Of a DNA stretch of 64,000 bases, positions 50,687 to 62,870 are shown in pieces. A program made the position numbers and the translations under genes. The stretch spans positions 1-64,000 of the forward strand of contig DUQR01000043.1 in the NCBI GenBank assembly GCA_012837715.1. Reading direction: 5' to 3'. The notes below the pieces were generated by a model, which saw nothing but the letters and a program-made list of their open reading frames with translations, had not been told where the DNA came from and ran no database searches. Positions within the stretch are counted from its first letter, which is position 1. Each line of letters starts with the position of its first letter. This DNA is from Bacillota bacterium. GTDB lineage: Bacteria; Bacillota; UBA4882; UBA10575.

Positions 50687-51279
50687 TTTTTCCTCTCCTT
50701 ACGGGTTTTTTTTATGAAAAAATGGGTTAGTAAGGCAGCGGCGGTCCCGAAGGAGGCAGTGATGAGGATGGGGATGATGACCATCGAGGGCCGGACCGAA
50801 CCAGCTTGGGAACGGACGGCGATAATGGTGGAAGGGACAAGGGAGATTCCACCGAGAATTAAAGCCAGGTACACGGCCATTTCATCGGAGACGACGCCGG
50901 GGGTGGCATTGACCTTTTCCAATTCACGCATGGTTTTGATTCCCAAGGGCGTGGCGGCGTGACTCAAGCCCAAAAGGTTGGCCGCCAGGCTCAGGGTGAT
51001 TGCGCCAAGGGCAGGGCTGTCTGCGGGCAAGCGGGGAAATAACCGGCGTAAAAGGGGATGGAGGGCCCGGGCTATTTTTTGGGTAAGGCCGGCCGTTTCG
51101 GCGATCCGTAACAGTCCCGACCAGAAGGCTAAAAAACCGGTGATCCCTATGGCGAATTTGACGCTGTCTTCCATGGAGGCCAGCAAGGCTAGGGTTGTCT
51201 CTTCGACCCGTCCGGTCGCGCCTGCGACCACATAACCGAGGAAAAAAAGGGCAAGCCAGATGCGATTGATCGGGGCCAC
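50683..51279 (-). CDS. spmA: Spore maturation protein SpmA, start uncertain (GTG or ATC)
   Basis: About 199 residues with several membrane helices and the SpmA pattern NRIWLALFFLGYVVAGATGRVEE, GITGFLAFWSGLLRIAETAGL, LFPRLP, NLLGLSHAATPLGIKTM and ITASFGT. It acts with SpmB in the maturing spore. The perfect SD AAGGAGGT covers 51278-51285; GTG 51279 overlaps it, while ATC 51270 stands 7 nt after it and would give MNRIWL, close to the usual family N-terminus. GTG 51279 is kept with the ATC start as a serious alternative. Confidence 0.93.
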   Translation of the reverse strand: MAPINRIWLALFFLGYVVAGATGRVEETTLALLASMEDSVKFAIGITGFLAFWSGLLRIAETAGLTQKIARALHPLLRRLFPRLPADSPALGAITLSLAANLLGLSHAATPLGIKTMRELEKVNATPGVVSDEMAVYLALILGGISLVPSTIIAVRSQAGSVRPSMVIIPILITASFGTAAALLTHFFIKKTRKERKK

Positions 51280-51357
51280 CTCCTTCCTTCCATATATATA
51301 CTTGTATGGTGAGCGATTATGCGCAAGAAATAAGGGCGAACGACAGGGGGAAAAGAA

Positions 51358-52323
51358 ATGGTGAGTTTTTCCCAACGGACCAAAGCCGAGTTGGCGCGGC
51401 GCTTTCCGAAACAAAAATGTTGCGTTAAAGCGGAATTGGCTGCGATTATGCGCGCTAGCGGTAGTTTGCACTTACAAGCCAACCGGTCCTTTGCGGTAAC
51501 AGTCACCAGTGAAAACGTGGTTTTAATCCGGAAGACCCTTCTGCTTTTGAAAAATTACTTTCAGCTTCCCAGTCGGGTAATGGTGGAAGAGCGGGGGCAG
51601 TTCAACCGGCGCCGGTACCGGCTGCAACTGGTTGGCGCCAGAAATGTCCGGCGGGTCCTTACGGAGCTTAATATCATGTCCGGGTTAAACCTGGAAAGCG
51701 CGATCCCTTCCGCTTTGGTCCGCGCCGATTGTTGCCGGGCAGCTTTTTTACGGGGAGCTTTCCTGGCCCGGGGATCGATTACCGATCCGCAGAAACAAAA
51801 TTACCATTTAGAAATTGTGACTGAAAATGAAGAGTTTGCGATCGGCCTTAATTACCTGATGAATTTATGTGGTTTCAATGCCGGCGCTAATTTCCGGAAG
51901 GATTATTTCATCTATCTCAAGGGGGCCGAAAACATCGGGGAATTTTTACGTTTCATCGGGGCGCATCATGCTTTTCTGGCGTTGGAAGAGATCCGGGTGA
52001 TTAAAGGGGTACGTAACGAAGTGAACCGTTTGGTGAACTGTGAGACGGCCAACTTGGAAAAATCGGTCCGGGCTGCTTTGGAACAGGTGAAGGTGATTAA
52101 AGCTCTCGAAGCCAAGAAACTGCTGGCGAAACTCCCCCCTTCTTTGCAGGAACTGGCCGCGCTTCGTTTGGACCATCCGGAGGCTAGCCTCCGGGAACTG
52201 GGCGAACTGGCCATTCCGCCCTTAAGTAAATCGGCGGTTAATCACCGGATGCGGAAATTGTTAAAAATTGCCGAAATCTATTTAGACCAGGGAGGAAATG
52301 AATCTTCCGAGATGAACAATTAG
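51358..52323 (+). CDS. whiA: DNA-binding protein WhiA
   Basis: 321 residues: an N-terminal LAGLIDADG-like domain (MVSFSQRTKAELAR, CCVKAELAAIMRASGSL, CCRAAFLRGAFLARGSI) and a C-terminal helix-turn-helix (LRLDHPEASLRELGELAIPPLSKSAVNHRMRKL, about 265-300). WhiA is conserved in Bacillota and Actinomycetota and links division, sporulation and metabolism. ATG 51358 follows AGGGGGAAAAG. The usual upstream rapZ and yvcK genes are not present here. Confidence 0.95.
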   Translation: MVSFSQRTKAELARRFPKQKCCVKAELAAIMRASGSLHLQANRSFAVTVTSENVVLIRKTLLLLKNYFQLPSRVMVEERGQFNRRRYRLQLVGARNVRRVLTELNIMSGLNLESAIPSALVRADCCRAAFLRGAFLARGSITDPQKQNYHLEIVTENEEFAIGLNYLMNLCGFNAGANFRKDYFIYLKGAENIGEFLRFIGAHHAFLALEEIRVIKGVRNEVNRLVNCETANLEKSVRAALEQVKVIKALEAKKLLAKLPPSLQELAALRLDHPEASLRELGELAIPPLSKSAVNHRMRKLLKIAEIYLDQGGNESSEMNN

Positions 52324-52554
52324 TTTGATCCTTTTTTAACAAAGTTGGTTTTTCCCGATCATTCTCCCCTTTTTCCGGTTGGAAATCCCGCTTTCTAGGA
52401 AAAACTGCAAAAGCTTTGATAGTTTTGAAGAAAGGGGGAGATAATTCCAGTAGTAGAGGGAAATGCATTATTACCGTGGCCATAATTGTACAGAATATAG
52501 GGTGGTCCAAGCGGAAGCCAACGATAATGTAATTCCTGAACAGTGGGGGAAAAG

Positions 52555-52587
52555 CTCTTGTTAGTAGGTGAAAAAGGGCAACAAGAG
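52555..52587 (+). promoter_or_regulatory. Hairpin in the gapA leader
   Basis: CTCTTGTT (52555-52562) pairs with AACAAGAG (52580-52587) 28 bp before gapA, without a T tract. It may stabilise or regulate the operon mRNA. No cggR gene or recognisable CggR operator was found in the 292-bp gap after whiA. Confidence 0.4.
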
Positions 52588-52591
52588 TTAA

Positions 52592-53665
<1,074 letters not shown>

Positions 53666-53700
53666 GATAAAGGTGAGAATAAGCAAGGAGTGGTGTACTG

Positions 53701-54888
53701 ATGGAAAAGTTGACCATTAAAGACCTGGAGGTAAAAGGAAAACGCGTTTTGGTCCGGGTGGATTTTAATGTTCCCGTTAATGACCAGGGAGAGATCACCG
53801 ATGACCGGCGGATTAAAGCCGCTTTGCCAACCATCAACCAGCTGGCGGAGAATGGTGCTAAAGTCATTTTGGTCTCCCATTTCGGACGGCCGAAAGGGGT
53901 AGACGAGAAGTTTCGGATGGATAAGATCGCCCAGCGCTTACGGGAACTTAGCGGTCGGAAAGTGATTAAGGTTAACGATTGTATCGGCGCTGAACCGCAA
54001 CAAGCCGTTGGCGCCATGGCCGAAGGTGATCTTTTATTGCTGGAGAATGTTCGTTTTTACAAGGAAGAGACCAAAAATGATCCGGAATTTGCCAAGCAGT
54101 TAGCCGCGGTGGCCGATCTTTATGTGAATGATGCCTTCGGCACCGCTCACCGGGCCCATGCTTCCACCGCCGGAGTCACCGCTTATCTGCAGCCGGCCGC
54201 GGCCGGGTTTTTGATCGAGAAGGAGTTACGGATCATGGGTAAGGCAATCAGCGATCCGGAACGCCCCTTTGTGGCTATTTTAGGCGGCGCGAAAGTCGCC
54301 GATAAACTGGGCGTGATCACCAACCTGTTGAATAAGGTGGATACATTAATTATCGGTGGAGGAATGGCCTATACTTTCCTCAAAGCAAAGGGTTTGGAGA
54401 TTGGAAAATCTTTAGTTGATACGGAAAAAATCGATTTTGCCCGCGAGATGCTGGAACAGGCAGCCGCCAAAGGTGTCAAGCTCCTCCTGCCGGTGGATGT
54501 GGTGGTAACCGATGACTTCAAAAACCCGACGACCCATAAGACAGTGGCCGCCGATGCTATCCCTGGCGATATGCAGGGGGTGGATATCGGACCGGAAACG
54601 GTGGAATTATTTTCACAAGCGGTGAAGGCGGCGAAAACAGTGGTTTGGAACGGGCCGATGGGTGTCTTTGAGAACCCCGACTTTGCCGTCGGAACCAACG
54701 CCATTGCCAAAGCCATGGCTGAAGCGGACGCCACTACGATTGTTGGCGGCGGCGATTCGGCGGCAGCCGTTGAACAATTAGGCTTCGCGGCGCAGATGAC
54801 CCATGTATCGACGGGCGGCGGCGCATCCCTTGAGTTCTTGGAAGGAAAAGAACTACCGGGTGTCGCTGCTTTGACTGACAAAGAATAA
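53701..54888 (+). CDS. pgk: Phosphoglycerate kinase
   Basis: 395 residues: [67 protein letters not shown], and the nucleotide-binding [14 protein letters not shown]. It transfers phosphate from 1,3-bisphosphoglycerate to ADP. ATG 53701 is 35 bp after gapA. Unlike Thermotoga, it is not fused to tpiA. Confidence 0.98.
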   Translation: MEKLTIKDLEVKGKRVLVRVDFNVPVNDQGEITDDRRIKAALPTINQLAENGAKVILVSHFGRPKGVDEKFRMDKIAQRLRELSGRKVIKVNDCIGAEPQQAVGAMAEGDLLLLENVRFYKEETKNDPEFAKQLAAVADLYVNDAFGTAHRAHASTAGVTAYLQPAAAGFLIEKELRIMGKAISDPERPFVAILGGAKVADKLGVITNLLNKVDTLIIGGGMAYTFLKAKGLEIGKSLVDTEKIDFAREMLEQAAAKGVKLLLPVDVVVTDDFKNPTTHKTVAADAIPGDMQGVDIGPETVELFSQAVKAAKTVVWNGPMGVFENPDFAVGTNAIAKAMAEADATTIVGGGDSAAAVEQLGFAAQMTHVSTGGGASLEFLEGKELPGVAALTDKE

Positions 54889-54900
54889 GAGGTGGTATTG

Positions 54901-55650
54901 TTGCGGAAACCAATTATTGCTGGGAACTGGAAAATGTACAAAACCCATTTGGAAGCCAAGGACTTAGTAAAGGAGCTAAAGGAGAAAGCCTTGCCCGCTG
55001 GGGTGGAAGTGGTCCTTTGCCCGCCCTTTACAGCGCTGGCGACCGTCGGAGAAGAGCTGGCGGGGACGGAGATTGGCTTAGGGGCCCAGGATCTTTTCTG
55101 GGAAGAGGAAGGAGCCTATACCGGGGAGGTTTCTCCGGCAATGCTTAGAGAGTTAGGTTGTGCCTATGTGATTATCGGCCATTCGGAGCGGCGTCAATAT
55201 TTTGGCGAGACCGACGAAAGCGTGAACAAAAAGGCAAAAGCTGCCCTCCGCCATGGTTTGAAGCCCATTATCTGCGTGGGTGAGAGTTTAGCCCAACGGG
55301 AAGCCGGCGAGACCAATCAGTTTGTCGCCGGTCAAATGGAGAAGGCTTTGGCCGGGTTGGCTCCGGAAGAAATTCCCCAGGTGGTCATCGCCTACGAGCC
55401 GATTTGGGCGATTGGCACCGGCCGTTCCTCCAGTGGCGCCGATGCCAATCAAGTGATTGGGATGATTCGCCAAACTATTGCCAATCAATTTCAACCGGCT
55501 TTGGCGGATCAGGTACGGATCCAATATGGCGGCAGCGTAAAACCGAACAATATTAAAGAATTTATGGACCAACCGGAGATCGATGGCGCTCTGGTCGGTG
55601 GGGCTAGCCTGAAAGCAGCCGATTTTTATGGAATTATTTCTTATCAATGA
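54901..55650 (+). CDS. tpiA: Triosephosphate isomerase
   Basis: 249 residues: RKPIIAGNWKMYKT with the catalytic Lys, VIIGHSERRQYFGE with His, and AYEPIWAIGTGRSSSGADA with Glu and loop 6, then QYGGSVKPNN. TTG 54901 is taken, 5 nt after GAGGTGG, giving the usual MRKPIIAGNWK start. Confidence 0.98.
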   Translation: MRKPIIAGNWKMYKTHLEAKDLVKELKEKALPAGVEVVLCPPFTALATVGEELAGTEIGLGAQDLFWEEEGAYTGEVSPAMLRELGCAYVIIGHSERRQYFGETDESVNKKAKAALRHGLKPIICVGESLAQREAGETNQFVAGQMEKALAGLAPEEIPQVVIAYEPIWAIGTGRSSSGADANQVIGMIRQTIANQFQPALADQVRIQYGGSVKPNNIKEFMDQPEIDGALVGGASLKAADFYGIISYQ

Positions 55651-55684
55651 GCAAGGCTACGCAGTTTGAACGGAGAGATGCGCA

Positions 55685-57235
55685 ATGAAACTAAAACACA
55701 GACCAGTTGGCCTCTTCATCCTCGATGGCTGGGGTTATAATCCCAGCCCGGAACATAACGCAATTCAGGCGGCTCATACCCCTTTTTTAGACCAGATGAT
55801 GGCGGAGCACCCCCATGCTTTGGTGGAGACTTCCGGAGAGGCGGTCGGTCTCCCAGAGGGACAGATGGGTACCTCTGAAGTAGGCCACCTGAATATCGGA
55901 GCCGGAAGGATTGTCTATCAGAGTTTGGTACGGATCAGTAAAGCCCTAAAAAGTGGGGAGATGAAGAAAAACCCCGTCTTTACCGAACTGATAAATTATC
56001 TGGTGACCAACGAGAAACCCCTCCATTTTATGGGGTTGGTTTCACCCGGCGGGGTGCACAGCCATACAGACCATTTATACCAATTTATCCGGCTGGCGGT
56101 GGAGATGGGTGTGAAGGAGGTTTATATCCATGCCTTCCTGGACGGCCGGGATACCCCACCGGCCAGCGCCAAAAGTTATCTGGTCGAGTTAGAAGAAGAA
56201 CTCAAGAAGATCGGGGTCGGCCAGATCGCGACTGTATCCGGACGTTATTATGCGATGGACCGGGATCAGCGTTGGGACCGGGTGGAAAAGGCCTATGCCG
56301 CTATGGTTGACGGTGAAGGGGAAAAGGCGGCGGATGCGGTTTCCGCGGTGGAGGCTTCCTACCAAAAGGAGATCCACGATGAGTTTGTCCTCCCCACGGT
56401 GATTGAAAGGGACGGGAAACCGGTGGCGACCGTTCAACCTGGGGATGGTATGATCTTCTTCAACTTCCGTCCCGACCGGGCCCGGGAGATTACCCGCGCT
56501 TTTGTGGATGGGGAATTTACGTCTTTTCCCCGGAAGAAGGGCTTTTTAGCCCCACGGTTTGCTTGTCTGACCCTGTATGATGAGGAGATTCAGGCGCCGG
56601 TGCTTTTCCCGCCGGAAGAGGCAATGCGGAATATCCTCGGGCAATACCTTAGTGACCACGGTCTGAAACAGCTACGGATCGCGGAAACCGAGAAATACGC
56701 CCATGTGACCTACTTTTTCAACGGGGGGGAAGAAACCCCCTTCCCCGGAGAAGAGCGGATTTTAATTCCTTCGCCGCAGGTAGCTACTTACGACTTAAAA
56801 CCGGAGATGAGCGCTTTAGAAGTCACCGACCGGGTTTTGGCGGAGATTGACAGCGACCGGTTTGATGTCATTGTTATGAACTATGCCAACTGCGATATGG
56901 TAGGCCATACCGGGATCTGGGACGCAGCGGTGAAAGCAGTGGAGACGATCGATGCTTGTTTGGCCCGGGTGGTGCCGGCCATTTTGGCCAAGGGCGGGGC
57001 GGTCTTGATCACGGCCGACCATGGAAATGCCGAGTTGATGGTGGACCCCGCAACAAATCAACCCTGGACCGCCCATACAACTTTCCCCACTCCTGTCTTG
57101 CTCATCGGGTACGGGAAAGAATGTCGGCTGAAGAAGGGAGTTTTGGCCGATTTAGCCCCCACCGTCTTGGAGCTGCTTGGTTTACCCAAGCCCGCGGAGA
57201 TGACAGGGGTCTCCTTAATTGAGGAACTGACATAA
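55685..57235 (+). CDS. gpmI: 2,3-bisphosphoglycerate-independent phosphoglycerate mutase
   Basis: 516 residues of the alkaline-phosphatase superfamily: LFILDGWGYNPSPEHNAI, MGTSEVGHLNIGAGRIVYQ with catalytic Ser, HAFLDGRDTPP, NFRPDRAREITRA, and metal sites NYANCDMVGHTG and ITADHGNAE. A Mn2+ enzyme whose pH sensitivity is used in spores. ATG 55685 follows GGAGAG. Confidence 0.98.
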   Translation: MKLKHRPVGLFILDGWGYNPSPEHNAIQAAHTPFLDQMMAEHPHALVETSGEAVGLPEGQMGTSEVGHLNIGAGRIVYQSLVRISKALKSGEMKKNPVFTELINYLVTNEKPLHFMGLVSPGGVHSHTDHLYQFIRLAVEMGVKEVYIHAFLDGRDTPPASAKSYLVELEEELKKIGVGQIATVSGRYYAMDRDQRWDRVEKAYAAMVDGEGEKAADAVSAVEASYQKEIHDEFVLPTVIERDGKPVATVQPGDGMIFFNFRPDRAREITRAFVDGEFTSFPRKKGFLAPRFACLTLYDEEIQAPVLFPPEEAMRNILGQYLSDHGLKQLRIAETEKYAHVTYFFNGGEETPFPGEERILIPSPQVATYDLKPEMSALEVTDRVLAEIDSDRFDVIVMNYANCDMVGHTGIWDAAVKAVETIDACLARVVPAILAKGGAVLITADHGNAELMVDPATNQPWTAHTTFPTPVLLIGYGKECRLKKGVLADLAPTVLELLGLPKPAEMTGVSLIEELT

Positions 57236-57327
57236 AAAGGCGCCAACAAGCCGTATGCGCTGGTTACCGTCAGCACAAGGCAGTGCTGAATTTAAGAAAT
57301 TCAAGACTATCAAATCTAGATTGTTGA

Positions 57328-58647
<1,320 letters not shown>

Positions 58648-58661
58648 ATTAAGGAGGAAAA

Positions 58662-58686
58662 GGAAGGGAGGAAGCTCCTCCCTTCC
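58662..58686 (+). promoter_or_regulatory. GC-rich hairpin after eno
   Basis: GGAAGGGAGGA (58662-58672) pairs perfectly with TCCTCCCTTCC (58676-58686) around a 3-nt loop, but no T tract follows. It may protect the 3-prime end of the glycolytic mRNA or act as a weak terminator. Confidence 0.5.
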
Positions 58687-58778
58687 CCTCGCAAAAAAGC
58701 GGATCGGAAGTAAGGCTTGTTAATCCGGGACATCTTTGATAAAATAATATAAGTAAGTAACCCAACGGGGTGATAAAA

Positions 58779-58994
58779 ATGAATTTCTTTTCCGTATTAT
58801 TATTAATTGTCTCCTTGGCTTTGATTGTCTTGGTGACGATTCTTCCTAGCAAAGAGGAAGGCTTAGGCTCCCTGGGTGGAGGTTCTTCCCGTTTGTTCGG
58901 GAAGAATAAAGGGTTGGAAGCGTTGTTATCTAAAATAACGGCCGGGTTGGGTGTAGCCTTTTTCCTCCTGGCGATCATTGCCAACCTATTTTAA
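58779..58994 (+). CDS. secG: Preprotein translocase subunit SecG
   Basis: 71 residues with two membrane segments: FFSVLLLIVSLALIVLVTIL (about 3-22) and ITAGLGVAFFLLAIIANLF at the C-terminus, joined by a Gly/Ser loop (GLGSLGGGSSRLFG). SecG aids SecYE-mediated export. ATG 58779 follows GGGGTG by 6 nt. Its place after eno is common in Bacillota. Confidence 0.93.
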   Translation: MNFFSVLLLIVSLALIVLVTILPSKEEGLGSLGGGSSRLFGKNKGLEALLSKITAGLGVAFFLLAIIANLF

Positions 58995-59014
58995 CTCCCT
59001 GGCGGGAGTTTTTT
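58993..59014 (+). terminator. Terminator after secG
   Basis: AACTCCC (58993-58999), TGGC loop, GGGAGTT (59004-59010), then a T tract; it begins at the stop codon. Confidence 0.88.
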
Positions 59015-59215
59015 ATTTTTCAAACCCATCTTCCTCTTCAGAAAACATTTTGTTCTACCGAATAAATAAGTGGAATCCCAGCGCGCTCTTGGTGTAAAAA
59101 ATTCTGGGTAAAAAGAAGTTTTGTCGGTTCACTCCATTGTGAAAAGCAGGATTGTTTGCTATTATGTAGAACATTATTAAGCTAGGGAGAGTTCAGCAGG
59201 GAGGAGAGGGTTCCT

Positions 59216-60703
59216 TTGAAATTTATCAGTATTAAAAAGCGCTTATTGCTTCGGATTATGATTCCATTAATGGTGCTTGTTGTCCTCAGTAATCTGCTGG
59301 GGACCATAATCAGTAGTGTGTTTTGGCGAATTGTCCTTGAAATTCTTTTGGTCTTCGGGTACTTGAAACTAGTAGAAATATTCGTTGACCGCGGAGTTTT
59401 AGGGCCAGTTCACCTGATCAACCAGGTCGCGGAGGAAGTTGCGGAGAATAACTTAAGTAATGAACTGCAAATTGCGACCGGCGATGAATTTACCATTCTC
59501 GGGCATAATTTAAACCAAATGTTGGCTAATCTACGCCGGATTCTCCAGGAAAACTTGGAAGCAGCCGAGAAACTAATGTTAGCCGCCCATGATATGTCGG
59601 CCATGGCGGAAGAGGCTAATCTTTCGTCGCAAGAAGTTACGAGCGCAATCGATGTGATTGCGAAGGGGACGGAAGAACAGTCTCAACATGTCAAACAATC
59701 ATCTTTGGCTGCCCAGCAGATGGCGTCGACGGCTCAGGAAGTAGCCGCGGAATCCCAAAAGGCGGCTTCCTTCTCGACGAAGGCATCGGAACGGGCTAAG
59801 ATCGGCGGCGAAATTATTCAGACCGTCCAGGAAAAGATTTTACAGGTCAAAGAGACTGTTGACTCCTCAGTTGATACGGTCCGTCGACTGGGATTAAAGT
59901 CGCAGGAAATTGGGAAGATTACCGATGTGATTCGGGGTATTTCCCGTCAAACTAACCTTTTGGCCTTAAATGCGGCGATTGAGGCCGCCCGGGCTGGTGA
60001 GCACGGACGTGGTTTTTCCGTGGTTGCCGATGAAGTCCGCGCCTTAGCTGAACAAACCACCCAATCTACCGGTCAGATTGTGGAGATGATCGCGGAGATT
60101 CAAAGTGAAACCCAAAGCGCCGTTGAAGCGATGGAATCCGGGAAAATGGTTGTGGATGAAGGGGCCTCTCTTGCTAACCAAGCCAACGAAGCTTTTACAG
60201 CGATTGTTAATTCGGTGACCGAGACCGTGCAGACCATTCAGGAGATTGCAGCGGCTTCCCAGGAACAGGCGGCGAGTAGTGAAGAGATGAATAGCACAAT
60301 GGCCGGGGTGGAAGAGATCGCCCAACGGAATGTGGGAGCAGCTCAGCAAGTGGCGGCGGTTACCGAACAACAAAGAACCGTCATGGAACAACTGGCCAAG
60401 TCTTCCAGTGCCCTGGTGGAAATGGCCGAACATTTAACCTCGATGGTTGGGCGGTTCCGAGTTAGTTCCAATTTCCAACGGTGTTGGCGGGTGATGGATT
60501 GTAACTGGGTGGATTGCCCGGCATACCAGGCGAAAGAGGAAAAATGCTGGTTGATTCCGAACACCTTGTGTCAGAAAGGGATTCCTAGCGGTTCGGTTCT
60601 GGAGAAACGGGCCCAGTGTCACCAATGTGAAGTCTTTAAGATTAACACCGTTGTCAGTGACCAAGCAGGAGAAGAACAGGAAAGAATAGAAGAATCGGTA
60701 TAA
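59216..60703 (+). CDS. Methyl-accepting chemotaxis protein with C-terminal Cys-rich domain
   Basis: 495 residues. The N-terminus has two close membrane segments (about 12-48) with almost no periplasmic loop, then a HAMP-like linker and a long coiled-coil signalling domain with the CheA/CheW tip [31 protein letters not shown] (about 236-260). Residues about 423-478 form a Cys-rich module CWRVMDC...CPAY...KCW...TLC...QCHQC of eight Cys, like the 'two-CW' type clusters seen at the ends of some signalling proteins. With no outside sensor domain, the Cys-rich tail is the likely input, perhaps through a metal, heme or Fe-S cofactor. TTG 59216 follows GGGAGGAGAGGG. Confidence 0.88.
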   Translation: MKFISIKKRLLLRIMIPLMVLVVLSNLLGTIISSVFWRIVLEILLVFGYLKLVEIFVDRGVLGPVHLINQVAEEVAENNLSNELQIATGDEFTILGHNLNQMLANLRRILQENLEAAEKLMLAAHDMSAMAEEANLSSQEVTSAIDVIAKGTEEQSQHVKQSSLAAQQMASTAQEVAAESQKAASFSTKASERAKIGGEIIQTVQEKILQVKETVDSSVDTVRRLGLKSQEIGKITDVIRGISRQTNLLALNAAIEAARAGEHGRGFSVVADEVRALAEQTTQSTGQIVEMIAEIQSETQSAVEAMESGKMVVDEGASLANQANEAFTAIVNSVTETVQTIQEIAAASQEQAASSEEMNSTMAGVEEIAQRNVGAAQQVAAVTEQQRTVMEQLAKSSSALVEMAEHLTSMVGRFRVSSNFQRCWRVMDCNWVDCPAYQAKEEKCWLIPNTLCQKGIPSGSVLEKRAQCHQCEVFKINTVVSDQAGEEQERIEESV

Positions 60704-60731
60704 CCTGGAGCAGGAAAAAATATTGAGGTGT

Positions 60732-60757
60732 GAAGCCAGTCTATACTGGCTTCCTCT
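60732..60757 (+). terminator. Probable terminator after the chemoreceptor gene
   Basis: GAAGCCAGT (60732-60740) pairs with ACTGGCTTC (60745-60753) around CTAT; the following CCTCTTAT is only moderately T-rich. Confidence 0.6.
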
Positions 60758-60793
60758 TATGCTTCCCCCAAGCAGTTATCCGGTTATTGGTAG

Positions 60794-60887
60794 GTTTTTT
60801 TGCGTTGTCCATTGATTTGATCGCCCCCTTCAAGTTGAACCCGGTTTCTTGTAGGGTCTCCTTTTAAATGGCGACAACATAAAAAGC
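60794..60887 (+). repeat. MITE-like interspersed repeat, copy C
   Basis: TTTTTTTGCGTTGTC at the left and GACAACATAAAAAGC at the right are near-perfect inverted ends. Internal TTGATCGCC and TTCAAGTTGAAC align with TTGATCACC and TTCAGGTTGAAC of copy A. At 94 bp it is the shortest copy. Confidence 0.65.
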
Positions 60888-60981
60888 TTGGGTAATGGCC
60901 GGTTAACTATAGAATGGACAAACCTCAGTCCCCCGGAAACCGCACACGAAGAAACAATCATTGAAAGGAGTTTGTGACAAG

Positions 60982-62184
60982 ATGAATATTTTGGTGCTGA
61001 ATAGTGGCAGTTCTTCCCTGAAATACAAACTGTTTTCCGTCGACAAAGAAGAAGTTATAGCCTACGGACTGGTTGAGAGGATTGGAATGCCGGGCGGGCT
61101 GGGTAAAATTACCCACCAGGTACAAAGGGAACAAAACGGAAAATATCAAGCCGAGGATGAGATCTCTAACCATCAGAAAGCTTTACGGATGGTTTTAAAC
61201 CTGCTCACCGATGCCCAATGGGGTGTGCTCCGTGACTTGCATGAGATTAACGGCATTGGCCATCGGGTTCTGCACGGGGGGGAATATTTTAAAGCATCGA
61301 TTCGGATCTCCCCCGAAGATGTAGCGAAAATGGAGGAACTGATTGAGCTTGGTCCGTTGCACATGCCAGCCAATATCATGGGGATTAAAGCCTGTGCTGA
61401 GCTAATGCCGGGTGTGCCCCAGGTCGCTGTCTTTGATACCGCTTTCCACCAGACCATGCCGAAAAAGGCTTTCCTTTATGCGATCCCTTATGATTTTTAC
61501 GAAAAACACCGGGTCCGCCGGTACGGTTTCCATGGTACTTCCCACCGCTATGTCTCTCATCAGGCGGCGACCATTCTTGGACGCCCCCTTACCGATCTTA
61601 AGATGATCACCGCCCATCTGGGGAATGGGAGTAGTTTGGCTGCGATTGACGGGGGTAAAGTCATCGATACTTCTATGGGTTTAACTCCATTGGAAGGCCT
61701 GGTGATGGGGACCAGATCGGGCGATTTGGATCCGGCCATCGTGCCCTTTATCGGACAGAAATTGAACCTGACCCCGGAAGAGGCCGATGCCGTTCTCAAT
61801 AAGAAGAGTGGTTTTTTGGGAATGACCGGTTATTCCGATATGCGGGATATTCAACGGGAACGTAAAGCCGGAAATAACCGTGCCCAGGAAGCTTATGACC
61901 TCTTTATTTACCGGATCACGAAGTATATTGGTTCTTACCTGGTAGCCCTAAAGGGCTTGGATGTTCTGGTCTTTACCGCCGGAATTGGTGAGAACGACTG
62001 GCAGGCCCGGGCCGACATCTGTCGGGAACTGGAGTTTTTGGGAGTTAAGATGGATTACGCGAAGAACGAAAATCTCCGTGGGGAGGAGGCCATCCTGAGC
62101 TGCGCCGATTCTAAAGTGACCATCATGTTGATCCCTACTAATGAAGAGTTGGTCATTGCCAGAGACACGATGGCGCTTATTTAG
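60982..62184 (+). CDS. ackA: Acetate kinase
   Basis: 400 residues: MNILVLNSGSSSLKYKLF, GHRVLHGGEYF, AVFDTAFHQTMP, RRYGFHGTSHRYVS, HLGNGSSLAAIDGG, STMG-like SMGLTPLEGLVMGTRSGDLDP and VFTAGIGEND. It converts acetyl phosphate and ADP to acetate and ATP, suggesting fermentative energy gain. ATG 60982 gives the family start; AAAGGAG lies about 11 nt upstream. pta is not adjacent. Confidence 0.98.
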   Translation: MNILVLNSGSSSLKYKLFSVDKEEVIAYGLVERIGMPGGLGKITHQVQREQNGKYQAEDEISNHQKALRMVLNLLTDAQWGVLRDLHEINGIGHRVLHGGEYFKASIRISPEDVAKMEELIELGPLHMPANIMGIKACAELMPGVPQVAVFDTAFHQTMPKKAFLYAIPYDFYEKHRVRRYGFHGTSHRYVSHQAATILGRPLTDLKMITAHLGNGSSLAAIDGGKVIDTSMGLTPLEGLVMGTRSGDLDPAIVPFIGQKLNLTPEEADAVLNKKSGFLGMTGYSDMRDIQRERKAGNNRAQEAYDLFIYRITKYIGSYLVALKGLDVLVFTAGIGENDWQARADICRELEFLGVKMDYAKNENLRGEEAILSCADSKVTIMLIPTNEELVIARDTMALI

Positions 62185-62267
62185 TCTTAAGAATTCTTTG
62201 GAAGAAATTCGCGTCATTGATTTTCATCACTTCGTCGCCCTAGTAGTAACTTAGGATCTGCGATTAC

Positions 62268-62296
62268 TTGACAGTAGGGTCGGTCCTGGATATAAT
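62268..62296 (+). promoter_or_regulatory. Consensus sigma-A promoter of smpB
   Basis: TTGACA (62268-62273), 17 nt, TATAAT (62291-62296): perfect match, 30 bp before smpB. Confidence 0.88.
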
Positions 62297-62325
62297 TACA
62301 GTGACCAAGTTGAGGAGTTGGACTT

Positions 62326-62793
62326 TTGGAAATCAAAAAGATCGCCACTAACCGTCGGGCTCGACACGAGTATTTTATTGAAGAGACCTTTGAGACCGGG
62401 ATCGTTTTGACCGGGACCGAAGTTAAATCCTTACGACGGGGAAAGGGGAACTTGAACGACAGTTACGCGCAGATTAAAGCGGGAGAAGTTATTCTATATA
62501 ACTGCCATATAAGCCCCTATGATTTTGGTAACCGTTATAACCATGATCCTCTGCGCCCCCGTAAATTGCTTATGCATAAGGCGGAGATCCGAAGGTTAAT
62601 GGGTAAAATTAAAGAGAAAGGTTTTACCTTAGTCCCCCTAGTTATGTACTTTGACCGGAACAACCGGGTCAAAATCGAGCTGGCGTTGGCCCGGGGGAAG
62701 AAGCTCTATGATAAACGAGAGGATCTGGCCAAAAGGGATGCCCAGCGGGAGATGGCCCGGGCCCTTAAACAAAAGGCGGATTTTCGTTCTTAG
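62326..62793 (+). CDS. smpB: SsrA-binding protein SmpB
   Basis: 155 residues: [60 protein letters not shown], and a basic C-terminal tail ([21 protein letters not shown]) that enters the mRNA channel. It brings tmRNA to stalled ribosomes; the ssrA gene lies 77 bp downstream. TTG 62326 lies about 9 nt after GAGGAG. Confidence 0.98.
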   Translation: MEIKKIATNRRARHEYFIEETFETGIVLTGTEVKSLRRGKGNLNDSYAQIKAGEVILYNCHISPYDFGNRYNHDPLRPRKLLMHKAEIRRLMGKIKEKGFTLVPLVMYFDRNNRVKIELALARGKKLYDKREDLAKRDAQREMARALKQKADFRS

Positions 62794-62814
62794 ACTCACG
62801 TGGACGATCGTTGT

Positions 62815-62843
62815 TTGCCAAAACCCTTAATTTAGAGTATAAT
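62815..62843 (+). promoter_or_regulatory. Sigma-A promoter of ssrA
   Basis: TTGCCA (62815-62820), 17 nt, TATAAT (62838-62843), 27 bp before the mature tmRNA end. Confidence 0.8.
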
Positions 62844-62870
62844 TAAAGGGTAAACTAGACTTCCCGATTT

